DNA of 55,218 nt from Mastigocoleus sp. MO_188.B34 (GTDB lineage: Bacteria; Cyanobacteriota; Cyanobacteriia; Cyanobacteriales; Nostocaceae), in contig NZ_JASJDK010000039.1 of the NCBI RefSeq assembly GCF_030065675.1, forward strand, positions 1 to 55,218, written 5' to 3'. Below are positions 17,199 to 26,209 of the stretch, piece after piece. Every line of letters starts with the position of its first letter. Positions within the stretch are counted from its first letter, which is position 1. Both the position numbers and the translations under genes were made by a program. The notes beneath the pieces were generated by a model that was not told the origin of the DNA, did not search any database, and saw only the letters and a program-made list of their open reading frames with translations.

Positions 17199-17201
17199 TC
17201 A
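17130..17201. repeat. Heptamer short tandem repeats (TTACTCA)
   Basis: About ten near-perfect copies of ATTACTC/TTACTCA (STRR type). The final TCA (17199-17201) is the complement of the TGA stop of the URC4 gene, so the array forms the 3' end of that gene. Confidence 0.92.
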
Positions 17202-18443
17202 AAACACCGTACCATCACTTTCTATCTGTATCGGAGGTATTCCATCCGTTCTTAATTCTGCCGCTATTTTCCGACCAGCAAGCCAAGTTCCACCTTGAAG
17301 AATTTTAACTAATGGTAACTCTTTAGGAGTCATGTCTAATTTTTCGCGGATTTTCTCAGCAATACGATCCAACATAATAACCGTCAGAGCGCGCCATTCA
17401 ACTATAACTTCCGATGAGACAGGATGGGGAGAACGTAAAACATTAGGACGTTTAACTTCTATCAGTCCTAAATCTATACATAAACCACCATTACGATATT
17501 CTGGTAGTCCTGTTAAATCACCTAAACCAGTAATTTCCCAACCTAACTCCTGTAGAGGTTCCAACAAAGAATAGGTTAACCATTGGGAAAGCTTATGAAA
17601 TGGTACAAAACCATCATCCTTAATACCGGGGTGAGACCAAACATCACCCAAGTTAACCCCATCAAATTGTAATCGTCCCGGCCAAATGTCGCTAAAACCT
17701 TCTAATAAAGCTTCTAAAATACTTGCTGCAGCTAACTTATTATTTTTAACTTTAGAACTCAAATAATGTACCAAATTTCCCGGACGAGGATTTGTTGTTC
17801 CAAACATCTCTGGTTTGGAAAGTAAAACTCTACCTAACTTTTGTAATAGTTTTAAACGTCCGCTAAATCCTACCAAATAATTTTCTGAACTTACCTGAAA
17901 ACCAGTTGCTAATTCTGATTCTCCCAACGCTTGTAATTTTCTTGCATCCGCACAATATATCTGATGGCGGTCGCTAGAAAAACTCCCTTGGGAGAACATA
18001 TGCAGACTCGCGATCGCTAACCCCTCAGAACGTTTAAAACTCGATTCGGTACTTTCTTCGTAATAAACCCAACTACTACCAGCCCCAGCATCCAATAAAA
18101 TACTGAGAATAGCTAAATCTAGTTTAGCTACTGCTTTTTCCGTAGGTTCTAAATGGGCTAACGCTCGGTCGAAATCCTTTAAACGTTCTATTCCTCCAGC
18201 TTCAAAATGTCGCCAACGGCTATGAAAAGGAATATGTAAATCTGGATACTCAGCATACATCACATCAATGACGTAATCTGCTACTTGTCCTAACCGATCC
18301 AAATTGCAAGTAAAGTAGGATGAATTACCTTCGAGTACCATTGCAAACAATTCTTCACAACGTTCCCGAATCGCAATTGGCGATCGCAAGTAACTAACCA
18401 AATTCCTTTGAGTTATTGGTGTACTGATAATTTCTTGATTCAT
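17199..18443 (-). CDS. URC4/urg3 family protein (DUF1688)
   Basis: A 414-residue DUF1688 protein, a family tied to the URC pathway of uracil degradation in fungi and some bacteria. Its exact chemistry is not settled. Family features seen: a basic start (RNLVSYLRSPIAIRERCEEL), FTCNLDRL, VMYAEYPDLHIPFHSRWRHFEAGG, LLDAGAGSSWVYYEE, EGLAIASLHMFSQG, RPGNLVHYL and ILEALLEGFSDIWPGR. It lies downstream of the URC1-like gene and upstream of upp on the same strand, the expected functional partners. The stop codon lies inside a heptamer repeat array. Confidence 0.88.
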   Translation of the reverse strand: MNQEIISTPITQRNLVSYLRSPIAIRERCEELFAMVLEGNSSYFTCNLDRLGQVADYVIDVMYAEYPDLHIPFHSRWRHFEAGGIERLKDFDRALAHLEPTEKAVAKLDLAILSILLDAGAGSSWVYYEESTESSFKRSEGLAIASLHMFSQGSFSSDRHQIYCADARKLQALGESELATGFQVSSENYLVGFSGRLKLLQKLGRVLLSKPEMFGTTNPRPGNLVHYLSSKVKNNKLAAASILEALLEGFSDIWPGRLQFDGVNLGDVWSHPGIKDDGFVPFHKLSQWLTYSLLEPLQELGWEITGLGDLTGLPEYRNGGLCIDLGLIEVKRPNVLRSPHPVSSEVIVEWRALTVIMLDRIAEKIREKLDMTPKELPLVKILQGGTWLAGRKIAAELRTDGIPPIQIESDGTVF

Positions 18444-18904
18444 CTTAGTTACCCCTGTTTTTATACACCAAAACCTAATACAACACTATTAAAATCTTTA
18501 GCAGTTGCCAAAAATAAGTAATCTACTCAAAATACAGATGTTTTGTGTAATAATACACCTTTAATCTAAAATATCCTACTTAACTCCAGAAATATATTCT
18601 TTGTTAGATATTTAGTTGAGGCAAAGTAAAAACAAGTAAGTAATTATACTGAAATTTAATAGGGTTTCTTCTTGATAATATTTCTTCTTGATAATATTTT
18701 ATTGGCGATAAGCGCAAGCATCGCATAAATCATCAAGTGAAAATAAAGCTGTATCTAGATGTGCTGAAACGATAGTAAAACGCAAAATCTATGTTACCTT
18801 GGTCTATTTCTATATATACGAAATAGACCGTAATAATTCGAAATAAGTTTTTACGAATTAATATATGAATTTACAAACAATATTTGCCAGCCAGTAAAAA
18901 GTTT
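18444..18904. other. Spacer between URC1-like and URC4 genes
   Basis: AT-rich DNA with a 17-bp tandem duplication (TTTCTTCTTGATAATAT, near 18664) and a TATTTC..GAAATA inverted repeat near 18806. The length suggests the URC4 gene has its own promoter. No gene seen. Confidence 0.45.
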
Positions 18905-20164
18905 TCAATCGCTCAAAGAACGTCCCTTTACCCGAGCCAAACCATTTTCATCCAGAACATCTGTGGTTGCATAGTAACCAGCAGCTTTCTTCGCTTCAAT
19001 TTCTACCTTCGCATCCGGGGGAACTAACTCATCTGGAATCGCTATCCGCTCTACAATCTCGATACCTGCTTGAGTAATGGCTTCATATTTCATATTACTC
19101 ATGGATACCATGCGGTCAATTCGCGTCACTCCCAACCAATGTAAGACATCCGGCATTAATTCTTGGAACCGCATATCTTGCACGCCAGCAACACACTCGG
19201 TTCTAGTAAAATAAGCATCGGCGCGATCACCACCTTCTTGACGCTTGCGAGCGTTATAAACCAAGAACTTTGTTACTTCTCCCAAAGCACGTCCTTCTTT
19301 ACGAAAATAAACAATTATTCCCGCACCACCTTCCTGTGCCGTTTTTACGCAGACTTCAATCCCATGCACTAGATAAGGACGGCAAGTACAAATGTCAGAA
19401 CCAAAGACATCGGAGCCATTACACTCATCATGAACTCTTACTGCTAAGGGTTTATTGGGATCGGTTATTGCTGAAACATCACCCACAATATATACCGTGA
19501 TACCTGCGATTGGGGGCAAAAATACCTTGAGGTCATGTCGAGTTACAAGCTCGGGAAACATCCCACCAGTTTCCTCGAATAAAGCGCGGCGTAAATCTTC
19601 TTCACTAATATTAAATCTTTTGGCGATTCCAGGTAAATACCAAACTGGCTCAATCGCAGCTTTAGTAACAACTAAATCTCCACCGGATTTTACGATCGTG
19701 CCATCAATACGCAAGCGACCCTTTGCAATCGCATCTTGCAATTCTGGCATGTTGATATGTGCTTGAGTAATCGCGATGGTAGGGCGGATATCATATCCTT
19801 GTTCGTAGTAAGATTCAAAGACTTCTCCAACTACAGCTCCGAAGGGGTCTAAGGATGCTATCTTATCAGGATCGGCCCAACTGGGATGGGGGCCTATTTT
19901 TGCTACCGGCGATGTGTTGGTTAAATCGGCGCGATGATCTGATTGAAGCACACCGCTTGCTACAGCTAAGGCTCGGTAAACTGAGTAATTACCAGAATGA
20001 GATCCAATTACATTACGATGTGCTTGCTTGGTCAAAGTGGCAATAACTGGTCCCCTCTTCATTGGGTCAGAAACTCCCCAATTGATAGATATTGGCTTGG
20101 GACCAAAGCGACTGGGATGTGAAGTTAAAACAATATGCCTAGAAACGGGACTTTGCTTTGGCAT
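18905..20164 (-). CDS. URC1-like GTP cyclohydrolase II family protein
   Basis: A 419-residue protein with an N-terminal extension of about 200 residues (SHPSRFGPKPISINWG, HSGNYSVYRALAVASG, GPHPSWADPDKIASLDPFG) before a RibA-like domain. Zn ligands resemble GTP cyclohydrolase II: Cys in VRVHDECNGSD and the CxC in DICTCRP, followed by IVYFRKEGRALGEVTKFLVYNAR. Unlike riboflavin RibA there is no DHBP synthase domain. This layout matches URC1/urg1 proteins, which in the URC pathway act on the uracil nucleotide or nucleoside rather than GTP (family knowledge, chemistry inferred). It is first of the three URC genes on this strand. Confidence 0.85.
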   Translation of the reverse strand: MPKQSPVSRHIVLTSHPSRFGPKPISINWGVSDPMKRGPVIATLTKQAHRNVIGSHSGNYSVYRALAVASGVLQSDHRADLTNTSPVAKIGPHPSWADPDKIASLDPFGAVVGEVFESYYEQGYDIRPTIAITQAHINMPELQDAIAKGRLRIDGTIVKSGGDLVVTKAAIEPVWYLPGIAKRFNISEEDLRRALFEETGGMFPELVTRHDLKVFLPPIAGITVYIVGDVSAITDPNKPLAVRVHDECNGSDVFGSDICTCRPYLVHGIEVCVKTAQEGGAGIIVYFRKEGRALGEVTKFLVYNARKRQEGGDRADAYFTRTECVAGVQDMRFQELMPDVLHWLGVTRIDRMVSMSNMKYEAITQAGIEIVERIAIPDELVPPDAKVEIEAKKAAGYYATTDVLDENGLARVKGRSLSD

Positions 20165-20443
20165 GATAATTTATTATTATTCTTTTAGGAAGTATTAATT
20201 TTTTCAGCTTTGTCAAGTATCCTCGGTTTATTTTTGTTCATCAAGTTTTCCTGAAGAAATAACCTATAACTTATGTCTAGGAATAATGACATTAGTGAAA
20301 ATAGCATTCTTGACTACAGAAATAGCATATTATGTCCTTAAAGCGCAATTTAAAGCGAAAAATTAAAAGTCAGTGAACATCTTACCCAACGATGAGTTTT
20401 GTGCGAAATTTAATTCAAATAAGCAATCGTTAAACTCAAATTT

Positions 20444-20917
20444 ATGGACTCTTTACTTATTGATTCCTTACTTAAAGATTTAAAGAATTCTGACGAGAAA
20501 GTCAGGGAACGAGCAACTAAAAAACTGTGGCGGATTTGGTTTCAACAAAAAGGAACCTATGGCTTAGAAATGATTGAGCGTTCTCAGCAGTTACTTGACT
20601 CCGGCAAAATTAGTGAAGCCAAAGCTCTACTTGCTAAGCTAATACGTCAACAACCAGACTTTGCTGAGGCTTGGAACCGACGAGCTTTTCTTTACTACAG
20701 TCTGGGTGATTATCAAAACTCTTTGGCTGATTGTCAAATGGTTCTTCGCCTGATACCAGTGCATTTTGGCGCACTTCATGGCATGGGTTTATGCTACGCT
20801 GCCATGGGTCAGTATACTGAGGCTATTAAGGCTTTTCATCGCGCTCTAGAGATTCAGCCATACTCCCTGGCTAATCAAAAATTAATTTTAGAATGTAACT
20901 TGCGACTGAGTAATTAA
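20444..20917 (+). CDS. TPR-repeat protein
   Basis: A 157-residue soluble protein. Residues 1-40 are a charged helical segment like a HEAT-type repeat (LLKDLKNSDEKVRERATKKLW). Residues 45-150 hold three tetratricopeptide repeats (SEAKALLAKLIRQQPDFAEA, WNRRAFLYYSLGDYQNSLAD and GMGLCYAAMGQYTEAIKAFH). Such proteins scaffold protein contacts. No enzymatic motif is present. It stands alone between the URC1-like gene (divergent) and the FAD oxidoreductase gene. Confidence 0.85.
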   Translation: MDSLLIDSLLKDLKNSDEKVRERATKKLWRIWFQQKGTYGLEMIERSQQLLDSGKISEAKALLAKLIRQQPDFAEAWNRRAFLYYSLGDYQNSLADCQMVLRLIPVHFGALHGMGLCYAAMGQYTEAIKAFHRALEIQPYSLANQKLILECNLRLSN

Positions 20918-21179
20918 AATCAGAAAAATTAGATTTATTTACTTTACTAGCCACTTAAGTTTGTTTAATTTCATTCTACTTCGTTTTCATTTACTGAGTA
21001 TTAAAAAGCGATCTATTTTCACTTTAAATACTCCGTAATATTTTTGGTGTGAGAGAGTATAATATATATCAAGTCGGTGCGAAATTTAATTGTTTTTTTG
21101 TTGCTAACAAAGTTACACAAGTATTTAGTCACCCAAGTATTTAGTTGCTTTAAAATAAAGGTATTTACGACTGAATCTT

Positions 21180-22535
21180 ATGAACGAATCAGCGATTAAA
21201 TCATCTAATTTAAATGCATTAATTAATAGCATTGAAGGTATAGAAGTTATTACAGATTTAGAGCTAGTACGTAAATTATCGCAAGATTATCATACATTTA
21301 GCCCGATTCTGGTTGCTCAGTTAGCTGATAAGGTTGCAGATATTGTTGTTCGTCCAGCAAATGAAGGAGAAGTAATAAAAGTTGCAGCGGCTTGCTTTAA
21401 ATACAGAATACCTGTAACCGTTAGAGGTGCAGGTACGGGCAACTATGGTCAATGCGTACCTTTGTATGGTGGAGTTGTTTTAGATACTAGTAAAATGCAG
21501 GAAATTATCTGGGTCAAACCTGGTGTTGCAAGGGTGCAAGCAGGCGTGAAATTAGCAGCTTTAGATAAACAAGCCCAGAAGCTGGGTTGGGAGATGCGAA
21601 TGGCACCTTCAACCTATCGTACGGCTAGCATTGGAGGATTTGTGGCTGGTGGTAGCGGTGGGATTGGCTCGATCCGATATGGGTTGTTGGGAGATAGGGG
21701 TAATCTTCTGGCTTTAAAGGTCGTAACTATGGAAGAAGAGCCCCGCATTCTCGAACTACGTGGAGATGAGGTTCAAAAGGTTACCCATGCTTGGGGAATT
21801 AATGGAATCATTACGGAGGTGGAGCTTCCCTTAGGAGCAGCTTACCCTTGGGCGGAAGTAATCGTTACTTTTCCAGACTTTATGTCAGCAGTCAGGTTTG
21901 GTAAAGATTTAGCTTCTGCCGATGGTTTAATTAAAAAGGAAGTGGGTATCTTTGCATCTCCAATTCCTCAATATTTTACAGCCCTACGGAAATATATCCC
22001 TGAGGGTAAACATGCTGCTTTACTAATGATTGCCGAACCGAGTTTAGAATTATTATCCGGTTTAGTAAAGCAATATCAAGGAGATATTACTTTTAAAAAA
22101 TCAGCACAGGAAGCAACCAAAGGTTTACACTTAGCTGAATATACATGGAATCACACCACACTACACGCCCGAACAGCGGATTCTTCTATTACCTATTTGC
22201 AAAGTATCTTTCCTAATGATAACTTACAAACCATCGAACACATGTATGGTCATTTCGGGGATGAAGTGATGATACATCTAGAATTTATTCGTGCTAACGG
22301 CGTATTAGCTTCTCCTGGCTTGCAACTGGTGCGTTACACTACTGAAGAACGCCTCAAGGAAATCATTCGCTACCATGAAGAGCGTGGAGTCTTTATTGCT
22401 AATCCCCACTCATATTTGATAGAAGAAGGTTGGAAAAGAGCGATCGACCCCGAACATTTAAAATTTAAACAAATGGTTGATCCCCATGGCTTAATGAATC
22501 CTGGTAAAAGTAAGACTTTGAATCAGGCTGATTAA
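21180..22535 (+). CDS. FAD-binding oxidoreductase (GlcD/vanillyl-alcohol-oxidase type)
   Basis: A 451-residue flavoprotein. The FAD-binding PP-loop region is at about 55-225 (VRPANEGEVIKVAAACFKYR, VTVRGAGTGNYGQ, YRTASIGGFVAGGSGGIGS, WGINGIITEVELP) and the C-terminus ends DPHGLMNPGKS, as in GlcD-like 2-hydroxyacid dehydrogenases. The N-terminal half matches the family better than the substrate half, so the substrate cannot be named. It could supply a GlcD-like subunit for the GlcE/GlcF proteins encoded 21 kb away, but that is speculative. A free-standing gene with no operon partners. Confidence 0.85.
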   Translation: MNESAIKSSNLNALINSIEGIEVITDLELVRKLSQDYHTFSPILVAQLADKVADIVVRPANEGEVIKVAAACFKYRIPVTVRGAGTGNYGQCVPLYGGVVLDTSKMQEIIWVKPGVARVQAGVKLAALDKQAQKLGWEMRMAPSTYRTASIGGFVAGGSGGIGSIRYGLLGDRGNLLALKVVTMEEEPRILELRGDEVQKVTHAWGINGIITEVELPLGAAYPWAEVIVTFPDFMSAVRFGKDLASADGLIKKEVGIFASPIPQYFTALRKYIPEGKHAALLMIAEPSLELLSGLVKQYQGDITFKKSAQEATKGLHLAEYTWNHTTLHARTADSSITYLQSIFPNDNLQTIEHMYGHFGDEVMIHLEFIRANGVLASPGLQLVRYTTEERLKEIIRYHEERGVFIANPHSYLIEEGWKRAIDPEHLKFKQMVDPHGLMNPGKSKTLNQAD

Positions 22536-22592
22536 CGCTTGATTAACACCTACAATTAATATCCGCTTAGCATTCCTCGACGCTTTGTTTAA

Positions 22593-22757
22593 TATTCTGC
22601 AACTCGAAACAGTAATAAACCCACAGCGAAATATGTCGAGCCATTAAGCAAAACAATCGCTCAGCAATTAGCCACATCTAGAAAGCTACAAGACAAGTAT
22701 AAAGAGTATATCATTCCTGAACCTTGTCTCCTGAATCTTAAATTCGGCAATAAATAA
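22593..22757 (+). pseudogene. C-terminal gene fragment, family unknown
   Basis: An open frame with no start codon follows a TAA. It reads KPTAKYVEPLSKTIAQQLAT and ends ILPEP-like (IIPEPCLLNLKFGNK) before TAA at 22755. The charged, helical composition looks like a real protein tail, but no family is recognised. Confidence 0.25.
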
Positions 22758-23032
22758 TGCTTCTTCAGATAGTCTTTAGTCATTAGTCCTGTCTCGATCT
22801 AAGTGACCAACGACTAACGACAAAGAACAATCTTTAGAAACAAATATGTTGGATTGTCTCGGCAACAAACAATCTATTTTTAAGGGATATTTATAACCTC
22901 AATCCTGTGTATATCAATGCTTACATGCTTTATTTAGAACATAGTTTATAACAAGAAAAAAGTTTGACGCTCTACTCGTAAATTAAAGTTTCAGCAAGAA
23001 GACTTGCAAAGACACAAATACGAGCCAAGAAA

Positions 23033-23320
23033 TCAATTTTTCAAAGCACTCCATTTTAAATACTGAATTTCAGCCCAGGTTTCACTTTGTTGGAAGACTT
23101 GAGCAATCTTTGACCATGTTGTACGTGAGACCGCAGAAAGATTATATTTTTGGGGGTCAGACTCAGAACAAAACATTTTATATGCCCAAATAGGTTCGTT
23201 TCCGATAGTTCTGGCTATAGCTATCCAGTCAGCTAAAGAGAGTGAACTTAGATCCCATCTAGCTGAAACATCAGAGATATTTAGGAGACCACTTGGTTTG
23301 ATCGTTTGAGCCAATAACAT
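23033..23320 (-). CDS. Small hypothetical protein or gene remnant
   Basis: A 95-residue open frame from ATG at 23320 (MLLAQTIKPSGLLNISDVSA...) rich in Trp (WDLSS, ADWIAIAR, TTWSKIAQVF, WAEIQYLKW). The frame remains open upstream to 23416 with protein-like residues (GVFYHFTSAAVNGSKDG) but no start, and an overlapping frame starts MGCSGDNSSENPLTF. This suggests an older, longer gene broken by a frameshift. No family recognised. Confidence 0.35.
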   Translation of the reverse strand: MLLAQTIKPSGLLNISDVSARWDLSSLSLADWIAIARTIGNEPIWAYKMFCSESDPQKYNLSAVSRTTWSKIAQVFQQSETWAEIQYLKWSALKN

Positions 23321-24187
23321 ATTAGACCTACATTTAATTGCAAGAGGAATAGCTCCATCTTTACTGCCATTAACCGCAGCTGAAGTGAAGTGGTAGAATA
23401 CACCATGTTTTTTACACTAATTTTTAGAAATGTCAAGGGATTCTCGGAACTATTATCTCCACTACATCCCATGAGGCAAGATACATCACCAGCAAAAATT
23501 CAACTTATAAGCGCTTATTGGAGAATATTCGGTCAATTTAGGTTTTTTGAAAAACTGTCACTGAAAGTAATTATTTCTGCTTATCCTTAAACTTTTATTG
23601 TCTTATTTTGTTAAATAGAATACATGTTTTGCAGAAAAGAATATCCCATTCGTACAACTACAGGTGAAAGTGAAACAGAAATTTTGACCCACCAAATGAC
23701 TGACAACTACAGAAAGAAAATAGGCTCAAAGTATACAACCAGAAAATAAAGCAATAATATTTTTTGCAATATTATTAGACAAAAAATTCTATACAGAGTC
23801 GTTAGGCTTAGATTTAGGAGTGTTTCGGAGCTTATGCGATTAAAAAGATTAGCATTCCTGAATGCAGAATTGGGGCTATAAACATAGATAAATTAGCAAT
23901 AAATAGAGAAAAATGTAGAATACGAATATCTTTTCTCAATTGTCACCAATCGGTATTTCAAATTTAATTAAAAAATTAAACTGAATATCGAATTTACACA
24001 TAGTCTTTTTATTTACTTTTATTTTAATAATTTCATAGTAAAAACAAGGAGAAGTAAAATTAGGAAATATCTAAATACAATTTTCCTTTTTAAAAATCAA
24101 AAAATAAAAACTACAACCCAATAGTAAACCGATCGCAACAAAGGTATACAATAGAATAAGAAATATGAAGAAAAGTAAAATAAATCA

Positions 24188-25705
24188 ATGCCGCATCAAA
24201 GTGTTGGCAAGCAAAAAAAACGTGTAATAGTTATTGGCGCTGGGATTGGCGGACTAACAGCTGGCGCTTTACTGGCTCGTAGAGGTTATGAAATCCTGAT
24301 TTTAGATCAAGCAATTGTACCTGGTGGCTGTGCTTCAACTTTTAAGCGCAAAGGTTTTACTTTTGACGTTGGAGCAACCCAGGTAGCAGGTTTAGAGCCA
24401 GGAGGGATTCATCACCTAATTTTTTCTGAGTTAGGAATTGAATTACCACAAGCAACTCCATGCGACCCAGCTTGTGCTGTATTCCTACCAGGTGAAGAAA
24501 GCCCAATTAATGTTTGGCGCGATCCAAAAAAATGGCAAGAGGAACGACAAAAACAATTTCCTGGTAGCGAAGGTTTTTGGCGATTGCTCAAAAATTTATT
24601 TGATGCTAGTTGGAAATTTCAAGGACGCAATCCGGTTTTACCCCCTCGTAACCTTTGGGATTTATGGCAATTGACTAAGGCTGTACGCCCCAGTACTTTA
24701 ATTACTGTACCCTATACTTTATTTACAGTCGGGGATGCTTTGCGTTTCTGCCGACAGGGAAATAACCATCGCCTCCGACAGTTTTTGGATTTACAATTAA
24801 AACTTTATTCCCAGGTAAATGCCGAAGAAACAGCATTACTTTATGCTGCAACGGCTTTGAGTGTCTCTCAAGAACCACAGGGTCTATATCACCTCGAAGG
24901 TAGCATGCAGGTACTAAGCGATAGACTTGTAGAAGCCCTAGAAAAATATGGTGGCAAACTATTGATGCGTCATACAGTGGAAGGTATCGAGGTTAAAAAC
25001 GGTAAAGCTAACGCTGTAATTATTCGTAACCAAAAAACAGGAGATGTGTGGACTGAAGATGCAGAGCATATAGTTGCAAATGTTACAGTCCAGAATTTTG
25101 TCCAGTTATTGGGCGAACAAGTACCCCACGGTTATAAAAAACGGGTTGAGAATTTACCCCCAGCTTCTGGTGCATTTGTAATTTACTTGGGTGTAGACGA
25201 AAGCACTGTTCCCCCTGGATGTCCTCCTCACCTGCAATTTATGTATGATGCTAATGGTCCCATTGGTGAGAATAATTCCTTATTTGTTTCAGTTAGTCGC
25301 TCTGGTGATGGTCGCGCACCTGCAGGTCAAGCTACTATTATTGCTTCTTCATTTGTCGACCCCACACCCTGGTGGGAAACCCAAGATTATCAAAAACTGA
25401 AACAGCAATATACCCAAGAAGCGATTTCTCGTCTCAACACATACTTTTACTTAAAACCAGAAACTATTATTCATGTAGAAGCTGCTACACCGACAACTTT
25501 TGCCAAATATACTGCACGCGATCAAGGAATTGTGGGTGGTATTGGTCAACGCATACCAACTTTTGGTCCCTTTGGTTTTGCTAACCGTACCCCAGTTAAA
25601 AATTTATGGTTGGTTGGTGATTCGACCCATCCAGGAGAAGGGACAGCAGGGGTAAGCTATTCTGCGTTAACTGTCGTCCGACAGATAATGAAAGCAACAA
25701 AGTAA
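24188..25705 (+). CDS. crtD: C-3',4' desaturase CrtD (carotenoid desaturase family)
   Basis: A 505-residue FAD-dependent oxidoreductase of the phytoene-desaturase superfamily. The dinucleotide fold is VIVIGAGIGGLTAGALLARRG (14-34). It is followed by VPGGCASTFKRKGFTFDVGATQ, FWDLWQL-like RNLWDLWQLTKAVRP, GLYHLEGSMQVLSDRL, and the C-terminal FAD motif NLWLVGDSTHPGEGTAGVSYSA split over 481-500. The sequence fits cyanobacterial CrtD, which introduces the 3',4' double bond in myxoxanthophyll-type glycosylated carotenoids. Related CrtH isomerase is the main alternative. Membrane-associated. It stands alone, with a long AT-rich leader. Confidence 0.75.
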   Translation: MPHQSVGKQKKRVIVIGAGIGGLTAGALLARRGYEILILDQAIVPGGCASTFKRKGFTFDVGATQVAGLEPGGIHHLIFSELGIELPQATPCDPACAVFLPGEESPINVWRDPKKWQEERQKQFPGSEGFWRLLKNLFDASWKFQGRNPVLPPRNLWDLWQLTKAVRPSTLITVPYTLFTVGDALRFCRQGNNHRLRQFLDLQLKLYSQVNAEETALLYAATALSVSQEPQGLYHLEGSMQVLSDRLVEALEKYGGKLLMRHTVEGIEVKNGKANAVIIRNQKTGDVWTEDAEHIVANVTVQNFVQLLGEQVPHGYKKRVENLPPASGAFVIYLGVDESTVPPGCPPHLQFMYDANGPIGENNSLFVSVSRSGDGRAPAGQATIIASSFVDPTPWWETQDYQKLKQQYTQEAISRLNTYFYLKPETIIHVEAATPTTFAKYTARDQGIVGGIGQRIPTFGPFGFANRTPVKNLWLVGDSTHPGEGTAGVSYSALTVVRQIMKATK

Positions 25706-25730
25706 TAATTGAATTTTTAATTTTAGGAGA

Positions 25731-25775
25731 AAATAGGAATCAGGAGACAGGAGATAGGAGTCAGGAGACAGGAGT
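25731..25775. repeat. AGGAGACAGGAGT-type short repeats
   Basis: Overlapping copies of AGGAGTCAGGAGACAGGAG and near variants, the same kind of purine-rich repeat seen near 9650 and 17030. Lies just after crtD. Confidence 0.7.
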
Positions 25776-25915
25776 GAAATATTCTTTATAACTGAATTTG
25801 AAATTTTGACCTGTACCTCAGTTATTTGCAATCCGCGATAAATTTTTAATATATTGCAGAAGTTCTAACCGTCAATTTAGTGACGGTCCAATCTCTAATT
25901 TCCTATCAACTCCCC

Positions 25916-26209
25916 ATGAAAGCAAGAATTGAAAATGATATTCTTTTGTTAGATCGCGAAGATGTACCAGAGTATAAAAAAGGTGGCTCTACAGTCAGGA
26001 ATAGTTATTTCTGGGCTTTGCGTTCTATTGCTGGTAAAGCTGGGCGTTATGGTGACTGGGAATATGAACCTGAAGTGTGGTTAGCGCTGAGACGAATGTT
26101 ATTATCTTTTGCTGAATCCGGTTATTTGGGAATTAGAGAAACTTTATTAGAATTTCCCCCATCACAAGTAATTCCTGAAGTATTGCGAGATGCTGCAACT
26201 TGGGAATAA
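25916..26209 (+). CDS. Small conserved-looking protein of unknown function
   Basis: 97 residues from ATG at 25916. A GTG at 25880 would add 12 poorly conserved-looking residues, so the ATG is preferred. The protein is soluble and acidic, with DREDVPEYKKGGSTVRNSYF, WALRSIAGKAGRYGDWEYEP and a Leu-rich helix (LALRRMLLSFAESGYLGIRE). No domain is recognised. Composition and codon use look like a real gene. No operon partner. Confidence 0.65.
   Translation: MKARIENDILLLDREDVPEYKKGGSTVRNSYFWALRSIAGKAGRYGDWEYEPEVWLALRRMLLSFAESGYLGIRETLLEFPPSQVIPEVLRDAATWE

Larger units (their letters stand above)
22536..24187. other. 1.65-kb spacer with gene remnants
   Basis: Holds a 54-residue open frame (22593-22757), a possible minus-strand small gene or remnant (23033-23320), and otherwise AT-rich DNA up to the crtD start. 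A further open stretch near 23730-23842 ends in GLDLGVFRSLCD, with no start codon and no known match. Confidence 0.45.

Noticed and set aside
17130-17201. CRISPR array
   Set aside because: The repeats are 7 bp and contiguous without spacers; likewise at 35691 and 39637. No cas gene is present.
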